DNA of 45,286 nt, from positions 1 through 45,286 of the forward strand of contig JAJRRI010000150.1 of the NCBI GenBank assembly GCA_024279685.1, in the 5' to 3' direction. Source of the DNA: Verrucomicrobiota bacterium (GTDB lineage Bacteria > Verrucomicrobiota > Kiritimatiellia > Kiritimatiellales > Pontiellaceae). Position numbers and translations under genes: made by a program. Positions 1 to 9,282 of the stretch are shown here, in pieces (the first letter of the stretch is position 1; each line of letters opens with the position of its first letter). The notes under the pieces were generated by a model. That model ran no database searches. It had not been told where the DNA came from and saw nothing but the letters and a program-made list of their open reading frames with translations.

Positions 1-294
1 CCAGCCGCACAGCCGCCGGAGGCTAGGGCTAGATGAAATGGAGTCGATGAGCCCGCGCGTGGTCGGAATATTCCAGACCGCTTTGGCGATGAAAGCCTTG
101 GCCAGTGCCACGCGGCTGTACGGCCGCCGACCGGTTCCGCACCAGGTTTGATCAGCAAGGAAGGGGTGGATGTCGACGAGTTCAAGGATGCGCACGAACT
201 GCCTTTCCTTAGAGGAGAGTATGCCGATTTCTTCTTCAAGGGCTGGAAACAGATGGCGCTGTATGTGTATATTGATATCGGAAAGTTTGCTCAC
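1..294 (-). CDS. Transposase, N-terminal part (DUF772 / IS5-IS1182-like), cut by window edge
   Basis: Reading the minus strand from a GTG at 294-292 gives 98 open codons to the window edge. The product starts VSKLSDINIHIQ and contains KAFIAKAVWNIPTTRGLID and SLRRLCGW. That is the typical N-terminal helical domain of DUF772-type transposases (IS5/IS1182-like), which cut and rejoin the ends of an insertion sequence. GGAAGA lies just before the GTG, and no ATG is available in frame, so GTG is the likely start. The catalytic DDE domain would lie beyond the left edge, so I cannot say whether the element is intact. The IS end should lie between about 300 and 440, but no terminal repeat can be paired inside this window. 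Confidence 0.75.
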   Translation of the reverse strand, partial: MSKLSDINIHIQRHLFPALEEEIGILSSKERQFVRILELVDIHPFLADQTWCGTGRRPYSRVALAKAFIAKAVWNIPTTRGLIDSISSSPSLRRLCGW

Positions 295-492
295 TCTTCT
301 TCCTTTGTTTAGTGGTTTTTATGATGGAGGAAGAGTAGCAGCTTTCCGTTTGAGACAGAATACCTGCTTTGTTAAATCAACCCTCTTTTGGGGGGGGTTG
401 CAAGAGGCTCGTTAGACTAGGATAAGAAGATCATTTAAATTTTAGACGTACCCTTCTGTTGAGTCATTCGTGTTAAAAGATGGAATAGACCT

Positions 493-3400
493 ATGCTAAA
501 AATAAAATGCAGGATCTTATGGATATGCGTCTGGATGTTCGCCTCATTATCGGCTTTGGGCCAGGTCGTCTTGATTAGTGAGCTGGTGGCGGATAATAGT
601 ACGCTGCAGGATGCCGACGGCGACTCGCCTGACTGGATCGAACTGTACAATAACACCGACTCCATCGTGGATCTAACGGGCTGGCACCTGACCGACAAGA
701 CCAACCTGCTGACTCAATGGACGTTCCCCGCCACGAACATAGCCCCCCGTGAATTTCTACTTATTTTTGCCTCCGACAAGGATCGTGCGGTGGCAGGAGA
801 AGAGTTACACACCAACTTTAAGCTATCCTCCAAGGGAGATTATATCGCCCTCATGCGCCCGGATGGAACGACCTTGGAGGATGGCTTCGCTTTCCCTGCC
901 CTGCCGAAGGATATTGCATATGGACGCGCCTCGAACGAGGAAACCCACCGAATTCTGGTGACCACCGGAGCCGCCTGTTCCGCCCGTATCCCCACGAGTT
1001 CCGGCGATGCGAACGGTTGGAGAGAAACCTCGTTCGACGACTCGAGTTGGATGCAGGGCATTACGGGCGTGGGATTCGATACGAAATCCTCTTACTCTCC
1101 GCTGATTGGGCTGAACACCATTGCCATGAGAGGGGCGAACGCTTCGATCTATATCCGCGTCCCATTTGTCTGCACGAATGCGGTCTCGGCAAAGGCTCTG
1201 ACCCTTAAAATGAAATACGACGACGGCTTTGTCGCTTACCTAAATGGCACCCAAGTGCAGGCGGCTAACTTTGAAGGCACGCCCGCGTGGAACAGCCTAG
1301 CATCAACTGTTCACGCGGATGACTTGGCGTTCCGATTCAAAACCTTCGACCTATCGGCCCACCTTTCCCTGCTTCAGGAAGGAGCCAATACGCTGGCCAT
1401 CCAAGGATTGAACAAATGGAAAAGCGACGGCGACCTCCTGTTTGTGCCACGCATTGAGATAGAGTATCCCCAAAAAATGAATGCAACCGCTCCGGGATTT
1501 CTTGGAAACTCGACCCCGGGAATACCCAATCTGAATCAGCTATACGACGGAATTCTCGAAACGCCCGTTCAAATTTCCCCAAAGCACGGCTTTTTCGAGG
1601 CCCCGTTCCAAGCGGAACTTTCTTCCCCTGAAATGGGAGTCGCCATTCGCTACACCCTCGACGGATCAACCCCCACCAGCAATAGCACCCTTTACACCGC
1701 CCCCATTCCTATTTCGAGCACCACCGTCCTGCGGGCCAGCGCCTTTCGGACCGGATGGAAACCCTCCCTCCCTCGCACAGAAAGCTACCTCTTCCTCGAC
1801 GATATTATCCTCCAACCACGCACCGTCAATGCCTCCGGACAGGTGATGCGTTTTGGTATGGACTCTGAGGTGGTAAATACGACCTATACCGACGCAGCCG
1901 GAAACTCTGTTACCGTGAAGGATGCCCTCCGATCCATCCCTAGCCTATCTATCGTCACCGACGAAGAAAACCTCTTCGATCCCGCAACAGGAATCTACGT
2001 CAACGCCCAAGAACGCTGGGAGCGACCTGCCTCGTTCGAGCTAATATATCCCGATGGAACCCAGGGATTTAACATTAATTCTGGCCTACGTATGCGCGGC
2101 GGATACAGCCGCCACTTCGAGAACCCAAAACATTCCTTCCGGCTCTTTTTTCGAGGTGAATATGGTGCCCCAAAACTCCGGTATCCTCTGTTCGGAAAGG
2201 AGGGTGTGGGCGAGTACGACAAGATCGATCTACGTACCCCCCAAAACTACAGCTGGGCCTGGAAAAGAGACTCCGAGAGCATCCATAACACCTTCCTTCG
2301 CGATGTCTTTGTCCGCGACACCTCGCGCGATATGGATCAGCCTTACGCCCGATCGCGCTACTACCACCTCTATCTAAACGGCCAATACTGGGGGCTCTTC
2401 CAAACTGAAGAACGCCTTGAAGCCCGCTATGCGGCCTCCCACTTCGGCGGCTCTTCTGAGGACTACGATATCATTAAAGCCGCCGGTCGATCCGATCCGA
2501 TAGTCGAGCCACATACGACCAAAACAACGGATGGAAACTTCGAGGCCTATCACCGCCTTTTTGTTGCCGCTACCAATGGGCTGGCCGGAAATACCGCCTA
2601 TTTTGCGTTGCGAGGACTCGACTCTGCCGGATACCCCGATCCCGCTGGCGAAAAACTGCTGGATGTTAAAAATCTGATCGATTACCTCTTGCAAATTTAC
2701 CATGCCGGAGCGACCGACAACCCCATCTCCTGGTTTTTACAGAATTCCGAGTTGAATAACTTTTTAGCCCTCTATGACCGGACCGATCCCGACGGCTTTA
2801 AATGGCTTCATCACGACAATGAGCACTCCTTTGATGTGTCCCAAGAGCTAGATCGAACGGGGCCGTTCCCCAGTACAAACTTCAATCTCTTTAAATATTT
2901 TAACCCGCAAACCCTGCACGACAAGCTCGTGGCCAACGCCGAGTACCGTCTCGCCTTTGCCGACGGGGTTTATCGGAATTATTTTAACGACGGAGCGCTT
3001 ACACCCTCCAACAGCGCCGTGCGGATCGATGCCCGCGCCGCAGAGATCGATCGTGCTATTGTGGCTCATTCCGCCCGCTGGGGTTCCGTAACTCGAAACC
3101 GCAACACCTGGGTGGATGCCGTCGCGATCACCCGCGCCTTCATCGTGGAATCGGGCCGTGTCGAGCAGGTGGTGGAATATCTTCGCGCCGACGGACTCAT
3201 TCCCTCCCTCGAGCCGCCTCAAATTAACCACAGCGGCGGGCGGGTGAATCCGGGAACTGAAATTAGCCTCTCCACCACCGAAGGTACGATCTACTATTCC
3301 ACCGATGGCTCCGACCCACGTGCCATCGGCGGCGCGATTTCTGGAAGCCTCTATTCCGCTCCGCTTGCGATTCACGAACCCACCGTCATCCGTGCCCGTG

Positions 3401-5541
3401 GCCGCAAGGCGGATGGCGAATGGAGCGCGCTGGCTAAAGCCGTCTTCTGGACGCCGGAGGTTCCGCTGGTCATCACCGAATTGATGTACCACGCGGCGAG
3501 TAATCAGCTCGACTTCATCGAAATTCGCAACATCGCGGCGGATTTCGTTTCGCTGCGTGATTATTCGCTCGATGGTGCGGTACGGTTTGATTTCGACTCG
3601 CGCGTTCTTGCCCCCGGCGAATATGCCCTTGTGGTCAAAAATGTGGCTGCCTTTTCCGTCGCTTATCCCGCCGCCATCGGTTCGATTGCGGGAGAATATC
3701 AAGGCGACTTCGACAACGGCGGCGAAAAAGGCGCACTGGCCTTTGGAACCCAAAGCCGGATTGAATTCACCTATTCCGATGCCCGCAACTGGCCGCAGGC
3801 CGCCGATGGGGCCGGGCACTCGCTCGTACCGCTTGATGCGGCGATGGGCGAGCAGGAACATGGCTCTCTCGACTATGGCGGAAACTGGCGGGCGAGCACC
3901 TTTGCAGGTGGCTCGCCGGGCTACACCGACCCGGTCGGAATCCCGACCGTGCTACTCAACGAAATCACGGCTCACACCGATACCGGCCAGCCCGCTCCGT
4001 TCGACTCGAACGACCAGATTGAACTCTTTAATCCCACCGCTACAGATATCGTACTGAACGGATGGTTCCTCAGCGACGACCCCGTCGAACCCTCTAAGTG
4101 GGCGATCCCCAACGGAACCCTAGTTCCAGCCTTTGGATTTGTTCTTTTCGATGAGAATGACTTTCATCCGGGCCGCACCAACGGATTTGGCCTGAACAAG
4201 GCCGGTGAGCAGGTGCTGCTTTCGATGCAGGGGAAGATCATTGATGCGTTGCGCTTTAAGGGTCAGGCCAATGGCGCCTCACAGGGGCGTTATCCCGATG
4301 GTTCCGCGGCTTGGATGACGACGGTGCCCACCCCGGGAAGTCCAAACCAATCCGCCCTTTCCGTACACATCAGCGCGGTGATGTATCACCCGGCAGGGGG
4401 TAACGAGTCGCTCGAATACATCCAACTCGAAAATAGTACGGCTAATTCAGTGGGGTTCGAGACCTCTGCCGGAAGCTGGCGGCTGGACGGAGGAGTGTCT
4501 TTCACCTTCCCAGCGGGAAGCTCGCTTCCCGCCGGTGAAAAACTTTGGTTGGTTCCGTTTGATCCCGTGGCCGACCCCAGTCAGCTTGCCCTGTTCTCGT
4601 CCACTTACGGGTTGATTTCGGCGCAAGAAACGTTCCTCGGCCCCTATCAGGGACAGCTCGCTGATGGCGGTGCGCGCGTGGCGCTTGAACGTCCACAGGA
4701 ATCCGATGATCCACTCGATCCATTCGCTATCTCATGGATCGTCGTCGATGAGCTTTACTATTTCAACCAAGCTCCGTGGCCGGTCGGTGTCGCTGGCCAA
4801 CCTTTGTTGCGTACGGGGTCGTCTTCGTGGAGTGTACCCACGACTTTTGACGCCGATGCGGATGGACTTCCTGATGCTTGGGAGTCCGCTTATGGGGTAG
4901 ATGATCCTGAATTAGATTTTGATGGGGATGGCCTCTCTAATATTGAGGAATATTGGGTAGGAACCGATCCGACCAATGCTGCCTCGCGCTTTGTGTTGCA
5001 CCTGAATGGGGAAACGCTGTCTTGGTCCACGGCGAGCGGTCGTCGGTACGATGTACTCTGGACGCCCGACCTCTCACGAGGGTTTCAACTGCTAGAAGCG
5101 GCCTTGCCGGCATCGATAAGTAACTATGCCGATACCGCCCATGCGGCCTACCCGCATGGCTTCTATAAGGTGGTCGCTCGCTTGCCCGATAGTATGGATG
5201 CCGATGGCGACGGTTTGCCGGATCACTGGGAAGCGCAATACTTCATCGACGCCGAACCGATGGACGATCCGGATGGCGACGGTCGCTGGAATATCGAAGA
5301 GTATCTGGCCGGAACCCATCCGACTGACCCGACCGATTTTTTCCACATTTCCCAAATCGGATTCGGCGATGGAATGATTTTACAGTGGGCTCCGTCCATC
5401 TATGGACGAACCTACACCGTTCTCTTTACGCCCTCGCTCGATGAACCCTTCCGCGTCTTGAGCAACGGGATTGCCTATCCACAGAACAGCTTTACCAATG
5501 CGGAGCCCGGATTCTACCAAGTCGAAGTTGCTCTGCCGTAA
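493..5541 (+). CDS. Secreted multidomain protein: lamin-tail domains, CotH kinase, chitobiase-type and TSP3 repeats
   Basis: A 1682-residue exported protein. Residues 1-24 form a signal peptide. A lamin-tail domain (LTD) follows at about 25-125, then a galactose-binding-like beta region (about 155-325) and a chitobiase C-terminal-type beta domain (about 362-433, RYTLDGSTPT). The CotH kinase domain is at about 480-890 (GLRMRGGYSRHF near 531, HHDNEHSFD near 773). A second chitobiase-type domain (about 912-986, IYYSTDGSDP) and three further LTDs (about 990-1105, 1150-1260, 1287-1397) follow. The C-terminus holds two thrombospondin type-3/EF-hand-like calcium repeats (about 1452-1500 and 1567-1613), each followed by a similar beta module ending GFYKV/GFYQV. 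CotH proteins are atypical kinases first known from spore coats. In bacteria they often neighbour VTC and DUF4956 genes, as here. The gene converges on the TolC gene with no spacer. The substrate is unknown; a surface or extracellular role is inferred. GGA lies 9 nt before the ATG. Confidence 0.85.
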   Translation: MLKIKCRILWICVWMFASLSALGQVVLISELVADNSTLQDADGDSPDWIELYNNTDSIVDLTGWHLTDKTNLLTQWTFPATNIAPREFLLIFASDKDRAVAGEELHTNFKLSSKGDYIALMRPDGTTLEDGFAFPALPKDIAYGRASNEETHRILVTTGAACSARIPTSSGDANGWRETSFDDSSWMQGITGVGFDTKSSYSPLIGLNTIAMRGANASIYIRVPFVCTNAVSAKALTLKMKYDDGFVAYLNGTQVQAANFEGTPAWNSLASTVHADDLAFRFKTFDLSAHLSLLQEGANTLAIQGLNKWKSDGDLLFVPRIEIEYPQKMNATAPGFLGNSTPGIPNLNQLYDGILETPVQISPKHGFFEAPFQAELSSPEMGVAIRYTLDGSTPTSNSTLYTAPIPISSTTVLRASAFRTGWKPSLPRTESYLFLDDIILQPRTVNASGQVMRFGMDSEVVNTTYTDAAGNSVTVKDALRSIPSLSIVTDEENLFDPATGIYVNAQERWERPASFELIYPDGTQGFNINSGLRMRGGYSRHFENPKHSFRLFFRGEYGAPKLRYPLFGKEGVGEYDKIDLRTPQNYSWAWKRDSESIHNTFLRDVFVRDTSRDMDQPYARSRYYHLYLNGQYWGLFQTEERLEARYAASHFGGSSEDYDIIKAAGRSDPIVEPHTTKTTDGNFEAYHRLFVAATNGLAGNTAYFALRGLDSAGYPDPAGEKLLDVKNLIDYLLQIYHAGATDNPISWFLQNSELNNFLALYDRTDPDGFKWLHHDNEHSFDVSQELDRTGPFPSTNFNLFKYFNPQTLHDKLVANAEYRLAFADGVYRNYFNDGALTPSNSAVRIDARAAEIDRAIVAHSARWGSVTRNRNTWVDAVAITRAFIVESGRVEQVVEYLRADGLIPSLEPPQINHSGGRVNPGTEISLSTTEGTIYYSTDGSDPRAIGGAISGSLYSAPLAIHEPTVIRARGRKADGEWSALAKAVFWTPEVPLVITELMYHAASNQLDFIEIRNIAADFVSLRDYSLDGAVRFDFDSRVLAPGEYALVVKNVAAFSVAYPAAIGSIAGEYQGDFDNGGEKGALAFGTQSRIEFTYSDARNWPQAADGAGHSLVPLDAAMGEQEHGSLDYGGNWRASTFAGGSPGYTDPVGIPTVLLNEITAHTDTGQPAPFDSNDQIELFNPTATDIVLNGWFLSDDPVEPSKWAIPNGTLVPAFGFVLFDENDFHPGRTNGFGLNKAGEQVLLSMQGKIIDALRFKGQANGASQGRYPDGSAAWMTTVPTPGSPNQSALSVHISAVMYHPAGGNESLEYIQLENSTANSVGFETSAGSWRLDGGVSFTFPAGSSLPAGEKLWLVPFDPVADPSQLALFSSTYGLISAQETFLGPYQGQLADGGARVALERPQESDDPLDPFAISWIVVDELYYFNQAPWPVGVAGQPLLRTGSSSWSVPTTFDADADGLPDAWESAYGVDDPELDFDGDGLSNIEEYWVGTDPTNAASRFVLHLNGETLSWSTASGRRYDVLWTPDLSRGFQLLEAALPASISNYADTAHAAYPHGFYKVVARLPDSMDADGDGLPDHWEAQYFIDAEPMDDPDGDGRWNIEEYLAGTHPTDPTDFFHISQIGFGDGMILQWAPSIYGRTYTVLFTPSLDEPFRVLSNGIAYPQNSFTNAEPGFYQVEVALP

Positions 5542-6717
5542 TCATTCAAGGCTCCCGAGTTCCTCAACGAGATCGACGGCGATACGCTCCTGCTTATAGG
5601 TGGATTCCGTGGTCTGCAGGGCCGCATCGAGCAGCTGTTCGCGGATGGCCAATACCTCGCGTAACTCTTCCAGCCGCCCGGTATTGATTTGCTCCAAATC
5701 CAGGGCGAGTTGTTCCAGTAGAGGCGTTACTCTTTGGGCGCGTTGATCGGCCTGCGTAAAATATTCTGAGGCGGTTTTCAACAGCACCCGCAACCGTTCT
5801 TCAATCTTAGCGCGGTGTAGTTCCATCGTGGCGAGTGAGAGCGCGTATTGCCGTTTAAATACGGCGATATCGGGATTCCGTGTGCCCCACGGCAGAACAA
5901 ATGCGGCGGACAACCCCCAGCTATTTCCTCCGCCTTCGTAATCTACGTTGTAGAAGGGCTGGATAAACTTAAAGCGAAAGCCGTCTTCGGAGCGCGCGAT
6001 GGATTCAGCCACTCCGATCGACTGCACGTGCACACCCAACTGGCGATAATCGGCGCGGCGATCCAGCGCTTGTTGGAGCAAGATTTCGATCTCCATCCGG
6101 GCCGGAACTCCAACTTGAGCCGCCGCCGCGAGTCGATCCAAATCCGCGTCGTACCCGAGGATAAGCCGTAGTTGCTGGCGCGTTTCGAGTAATGCCTCTT
6201 CCACGGTTCCCAGATCGTTTTGTAAATTAAGAGCGTGGCTGTAGAGTTTCGCGCGGTCGGATGCCGTGAATTGGCGGAGTTCTACGCTTTCATCGGCCTC
6301 CTCAAGGCGCGGTGCCAACCGACGGAGTTCTTGTTCAAACAGGATCTGCTGTTTATTCAGCATGCGATAGGTGCAGAAGGTGCGGTAGACCTCCATCAGA
6401 TCGTCCCACTCCAAAGCGGCCACCCGTAATTGCTCCGACACCGTAACCCACGCGAGTTGATTTCGTAAATTATCTTTGTTCCAACGATCCGGTAGGTAAA
6501 TGCGAAGCGCCAGTCCGACACTCGATTCCGTGACGCGCGGCCGCAATTCTAAACCATATTCCGAACGAGTTCGGGCTTGTGCTTCAGCCTGTTCGAGGGC
6601 CGTAGATTCTTCGAGCAAGACGCTTTCGGATCGGACGCGAATCGCCTCACGCAAGTCGGGTTCTGTGGCCCAAACAGAGAGAACGGGTAGAAGAAAAAAT
6701 AGGCCTTTAAGTCTCAT
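5542..6717 (-). CDS. TolC-family outer membrane efflux protein
   Basis: About 391 residues. The start is placed at the ATG at 6717 because it opens a clear signal peptide (MRLKGLFFLLPVLSVWA). The longer ORF has a charged, non-signal leader. The mature protein is mostly long amphipathic helices with E/L/R-rich heptads (about 100-220 and 280-391), as in TolC-type channels that form an outer-membrane barrel and a periplasmic helical tunnel. It is slightly short for the family. The start overlaps the end of the adaptor gene by 11 nt (6707-6717), which implies translational coupling. Adaptor and channel should together make an envelope conduit, but no ABC, MFS or RND pump is encoded beside them. 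The family call rests on fold-like features and context rather than a single motif. Confidence 0.75.
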   Translation of the reverse strand: MRLKGLFFLLPVLSVWATEPDLREAIRVRSESVLLEESTALEQAEAQARTRSEYGLELRPRVTESSVGLALRIYLPDRWNKDNLRNQLAWVTVSEQLRVAALEWDDLMEVYRTFCTYRMLNKQQILFEQELRRLAPRLEEADESVELRQFTASDRAKLYSHALNLQNDLGTVEEALLETRQQLRLILGYDADLDRLAAAAQVGVPARMEIEILLQQALDRRADYRQLGVHVQSIGVAESIARSEDGFRFKFIQPFYNVDYEGGGNSWGLSAAFVLPWGTRNPDIAVFKRQYALSLATMELHRAKIEERLRVLLKTASEYFTQADQRAQRVTPLLEQLALDLEQINTGRLEELREVLAIREQLLDAALQTTESTYKQERIAVDLVEELGSLE

Positions 6718-7732
6718 TACTTTTCCCAAACCATTGCTCAAATACGGAGACATCCGGCACCACAACCACGCGTTCGCCCGGCATGAGCGTGGTGCCTTCA
6801 TCGAGTTCAATCACGATGCGCCGCCCGCGTAGAATTTGATCGTTAAAGCCGGTGAAGACCGGAAGCTTACGGATATCAGCCGTCACCGAAATGATCCGGC
6901 CATGGTGCCGTTTTCGACTGGCCGAGGCGATAATTTGGCACCGCTCGTCTTCCACCACATTCATGATATTTTCCTCCGGCATGAAGGCGATCACCCGCGA
7001 GGTGAAAACATTACTAATGCGCACCACGGGGTCGCCCGTTTCAACCACATCGCCGGGTTGATGCAAAACCTCTGCCACCACGCCGGCGTTGGCGGCCACC
7101 AATCGACGCTGTGCGGCTTGGAGTTTTTCTAAATCTGCGCTGCTGAAGCGTGCGGCATCGGTTTCGGCCATTTCCAAGCGCTTCCCTAGTTGAATAATGA
7201 GCGGGGAATAATGTTCCAATACCTCTTTAGTGGCTGCAATTTGCGGCCGTAAATCCTCGAACTCCTGCTCAAGGATGAGGTTTTTATCGAGCAGTTTATC
7301 CATCCGCTTTTGACGGGCTTCAAGCGTCTTGAGCTCGGCTATAGTTTTAGCCTCTTCCAGCTTCAAACTTTCGGCTTCATACCGAATGGCCTGGATTTTA
7401 TCGCGCGTTTTCATCAGCGAAGCCTGATCCATCAATAGGTCCGTCGCCAGCGATTCGCTATCGAGCTCGCCGATGAGTTGCCCTTCGTATACCGGATCGC
7501 CCAGACTCACGAAAAGGGTCTTAAGCCGCCCACTTTCAAGGGGAGAGACATATTCATAGGTCCGCTCGGCGATCCCATGGAAGCGGATCCGGTGCAGTCC
7601 GCCCGGTAGCAAAACTAAAACGGCGATGGCTGCGCCCATCCAAACAAACCAGGGCCAGCCGTTAAATAACTGGCGAATCCGATGACGGGGACGAGAACGA
7701 AGAGCTGGACGTTTGAAGACTTTGCGGGTCAT
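6707..7732 (-). CDS. HlyD-family periplasmic adaptor (membrane fusion) protein
   Basis: 341 residues. A basic N-terminus and one membrane anchor (about 28-45, ending VLVLLPGG) are followed by a lipoyl-like half motif (SPLESGRLKTLFVSLGDPVY, about 63-82). Next comes a long coiled-coil hairpin (about 95-205, rich in E/K/L). The second lipoyl half (GVVAEVLHQPGDVVETGDPV) and beta-barrel segments close the protein. This is the architecture of HlyD/EmrA-type adaptors that join an inner-membrane partner to a TolC channel. The gene sits 13 nt after the DUF4956 gene and overlaps the TolC gene. The absence of a classical transporter makes the DUF4956 protein a candidate inner-membrane partner; that is inference. 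Confidence 0.82.
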   Translation of the reverse strand: MTRKVFKRPALRSRPRHRIRQLFNGWPWFVWMGAAIAVLVLLPGGLHRIRFHGIAERTYEYVSPLESGRLKTLFVSLGDPVYEGQLIGELDSESLATDLLMDQASLMKTRDKIQAIRYEAESLKLEEAKTIAELKTLEARQKRMDKLLDKNLILEQEFEDLRPQIAATKEVLEHYSPLIIQLGKRLEMAETDAARFSSADLEKLQAAQRRLVAANAGVVAEVLHQPGDVVETGDPVVRISNVFTSRVIAFMPEENIMNVVEDERCQIIASASRKRHHGRIISVTADIRKLPVFTGFNDQILRGRRIVIELDEGTTLMPGERVVVVPDVSVFEQWFGKSNET

Positions 7733-7745
7733 GATTTGTTCTCTT

Positions 7746-8447
7746 TTAGAGTTCCACCGTGGTGCGTTGCATCACGAGATTAACTTCGGCTACATTTTCA
7801 AGCGCCTCGAATTTCTTGATCAAATCGACTTGGTACGAAGGATCGATCAAGCGGACTTGGTAGGAATATTCGAGTAGATCGCCTTGGACGGCCTCGCGCA
7901 TCGCCAGGAGCGTAAAGGCCGAGCAACATTCCGACAGTACGGCATCCACGTCGGTGCGGGCGGCATCATCATCCGCCGCAACAAGGAAGCGCAGCATCGC
8001 TTCGTAGCGACGGTGCGTGGCAAAGGGAGCCCAGTGCAACAGGACAATGACGGAGCTAATGAGCACGCATCCGGTGATCGCCACGGAAAACATGCCCGCG
8101 CCGCAGGCGATCCCTAAGCCGAGGGTCGCAAAGAGGAACATCATGTCGCGCGGGTCGCGCACCACGGTACGGAAGCGAATGAGCGAGAGCGCACCGAGCA
8201 CGCCAATGCCCCGAGCCAGACTGTCGCCCATCGACATCATCACCATGCAGACAATCATCCCTCCGAGAATTAGTGTATGTACAAAAGACCGCGAATAGGA
8301 GAGCGACTGGAACGTCACCTGATACAGTTTAGCGATCACCGAGCACAGCACAAAGCTCAAGAGCATGGCTGAAATAACATGCTGGACGCTCAAGCTTTGT
8401 GAGCTTCCTGCGGCCGTAATTAAATCCATCCATCCTTCTGTATTCAT
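7746..8447 (-). CDS. DUF4956 membrane protein
   Basis: 233 residues. The N-terminal half is hydrophobic, with likely membrane segments at about 22-44, 54-74, 80-92 and 103-140. The family signature ALSLIRFRTVVRDPRDM lies in the middle. The C-terminal ~95 residues are soluble and end in a small alpha/beta region (YQVRLIDPSYQVDLIKKFEAL). DUF4956 proteins have no assigned function that I know of. They recur next to VTC-domain and CotH genes, and that neighbourhood is reproduced here (VTC gene 16 nt upstream, adaptor gene 13 nt downstream). A role in polyphosphate or protein export across the inner membrane is a guess from context. Confidence 0.85.
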   Translation of the reverse strand: MNTEGWMDLITAAGSSQSLSVQHVISAMLLSFVLCSVIAKLYQVTFQSLSYSRSFVHTLILGGMIVCMVMMSMGDSLARGIGVLGALSLIRFRTVVRDPRDMMFLFATLGLGIACGAGMFSVAITGCVLISSVIVLLHWAPFATHRRYEAMLRFLVAADDDAARTDVDAVLSECCSAFTLLAMREAVQGDLLEYSYQVRLIDPSYQVDLIKKFEALENVAEVNLVMQRTTVEL

Positions 8448-8463
8448 CGTATTCCCCTTTCAA

Positions 8464-9282
8464 TCAAATCATGAATTCATCGGCAAAAGGCGCCTCGTCT
8501 GTTCCAGACAAAAGATTTTCCATCCAAATAGCGGCCGAATATTTGCAATTTCCGCACCGGATTAATTCGAACTCCTGAACTAAGGTAATCAGCCACGTCG
8601 GCACCTGTTCGGTACATTTTAGTTCCAAAACTAAGGTCGACTCCCGGCGATTTCGGACCAGTCCACTATCCATCGAGATAAAGCGCCCGCCGTCGCCCCA
8701 GTTGTACATATCGGACGCCGGCTGGTAGCACAACTGCGAATCGAAAGTGACACGAGCATAGTGGTCAAATAAACTTACATAAGCCTCGCGACAATATCGA
8801 ACATAAACCTGCGGTTTTGCATTAATTTCCCCGAATATCCGGACAAAGTCCCGAAAAGATTCCCGCTCCTTGACCGCCTTCAGATTGAGTTCGTCGGCGC
8901 TTTTTTCCAATACCCCCGGCTTCCATTCCTCGAAAGGAATGCACGCCCGCGATTTGATAACTCGGTCGAAGTATTTCCGCTTAATCTCCAGAAAGACTGG
9001 GGCACCGTCCGGCGATTTACCGTACGTTCGTACGCGCAATTTGAATCGGTGCGAGGCCTCCCGTTCCTTAGCTCGGTGCAGGGAAAGTGAGGGCGAATCA
9101 AGTTGAAGCGTATTGATGAAATAACGCCCGCCGGAAGCCTTACAGTGTTTATCTATTTCGCAGTAGGGGCGGATGAAGGCCTTGATCGGCTCGACCAAGG
9201 TGCGCGGGATAATGTATTTGGCCTCAAACCGATCGAATATTGAGGAAAAATCTGCACTTTGAGTAGAAAGGTGCTTTGCCAT
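8464..9282 (-). CDS. VTC-domain polyphosphate polymerase
   Basis: 272 residues, essentially a single VTC domain. VTC enzymes (yeast Vtc4 type) polymerise the gamma-phosphate of nucleotides into polyphosphate inside a beta-tunnel lined with basic residues. Matching positions visible here are FEAKYII (Lys22), HRFKLRVRTYG (Lys81, Arg83, Arg85), FLEIKRK (Glu99, Lys101), VRYCREAY (Arg162), ARVTFD (Arg177), LELKC (Glu220, Lys222) and the closing CKYSAAI. No membrane segment is present, so the chain would need the DUF4956 partner or another channel to leave the cytoplasm. The ATG directly abuts the TAA of the SNF2 helicase gene, so the two are probably translated from one mRNA. Confidence 0.88.
   Translation of the reverse strand: MAKHLSTQSADFSSIFDRFEAKYIIPRTLVEPIKAFIRPYCEIDKHCKASGGRYFINTLQLDSPSLSLHRAKEREASHRFKLRVRTYGKSPDGAPVFLEIKRKYFDRVIKSRACIPFEEWKPGVLEKSADELNLKAVKERESFRDFVRIFGEINAKPQVYVRYCREAYVSLFDHYARVTFDSQLCYQPASDMYNWGDGGRFISMDSGLVRNRRESTLVLELKCTEQVPTWLITLVQEFELIRCGNCKYSAAIWMENLLSGTDEAPFADEFMI

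Noticed and set aside
170-415. Plus-strand 81-codon ORF
   Set aside because: It is antisense to the transposase reading frame, which has clear family motifs, and has no recognisable product.
2848-3861. 337-codon minus-strand ORF inside the CotH gene
   Set aside because: The sense frame has coherent CotH, LTD and chitobiase-type motifs. The antisense product is low in recognisable structure and is a shadow of a GC-rich gene.
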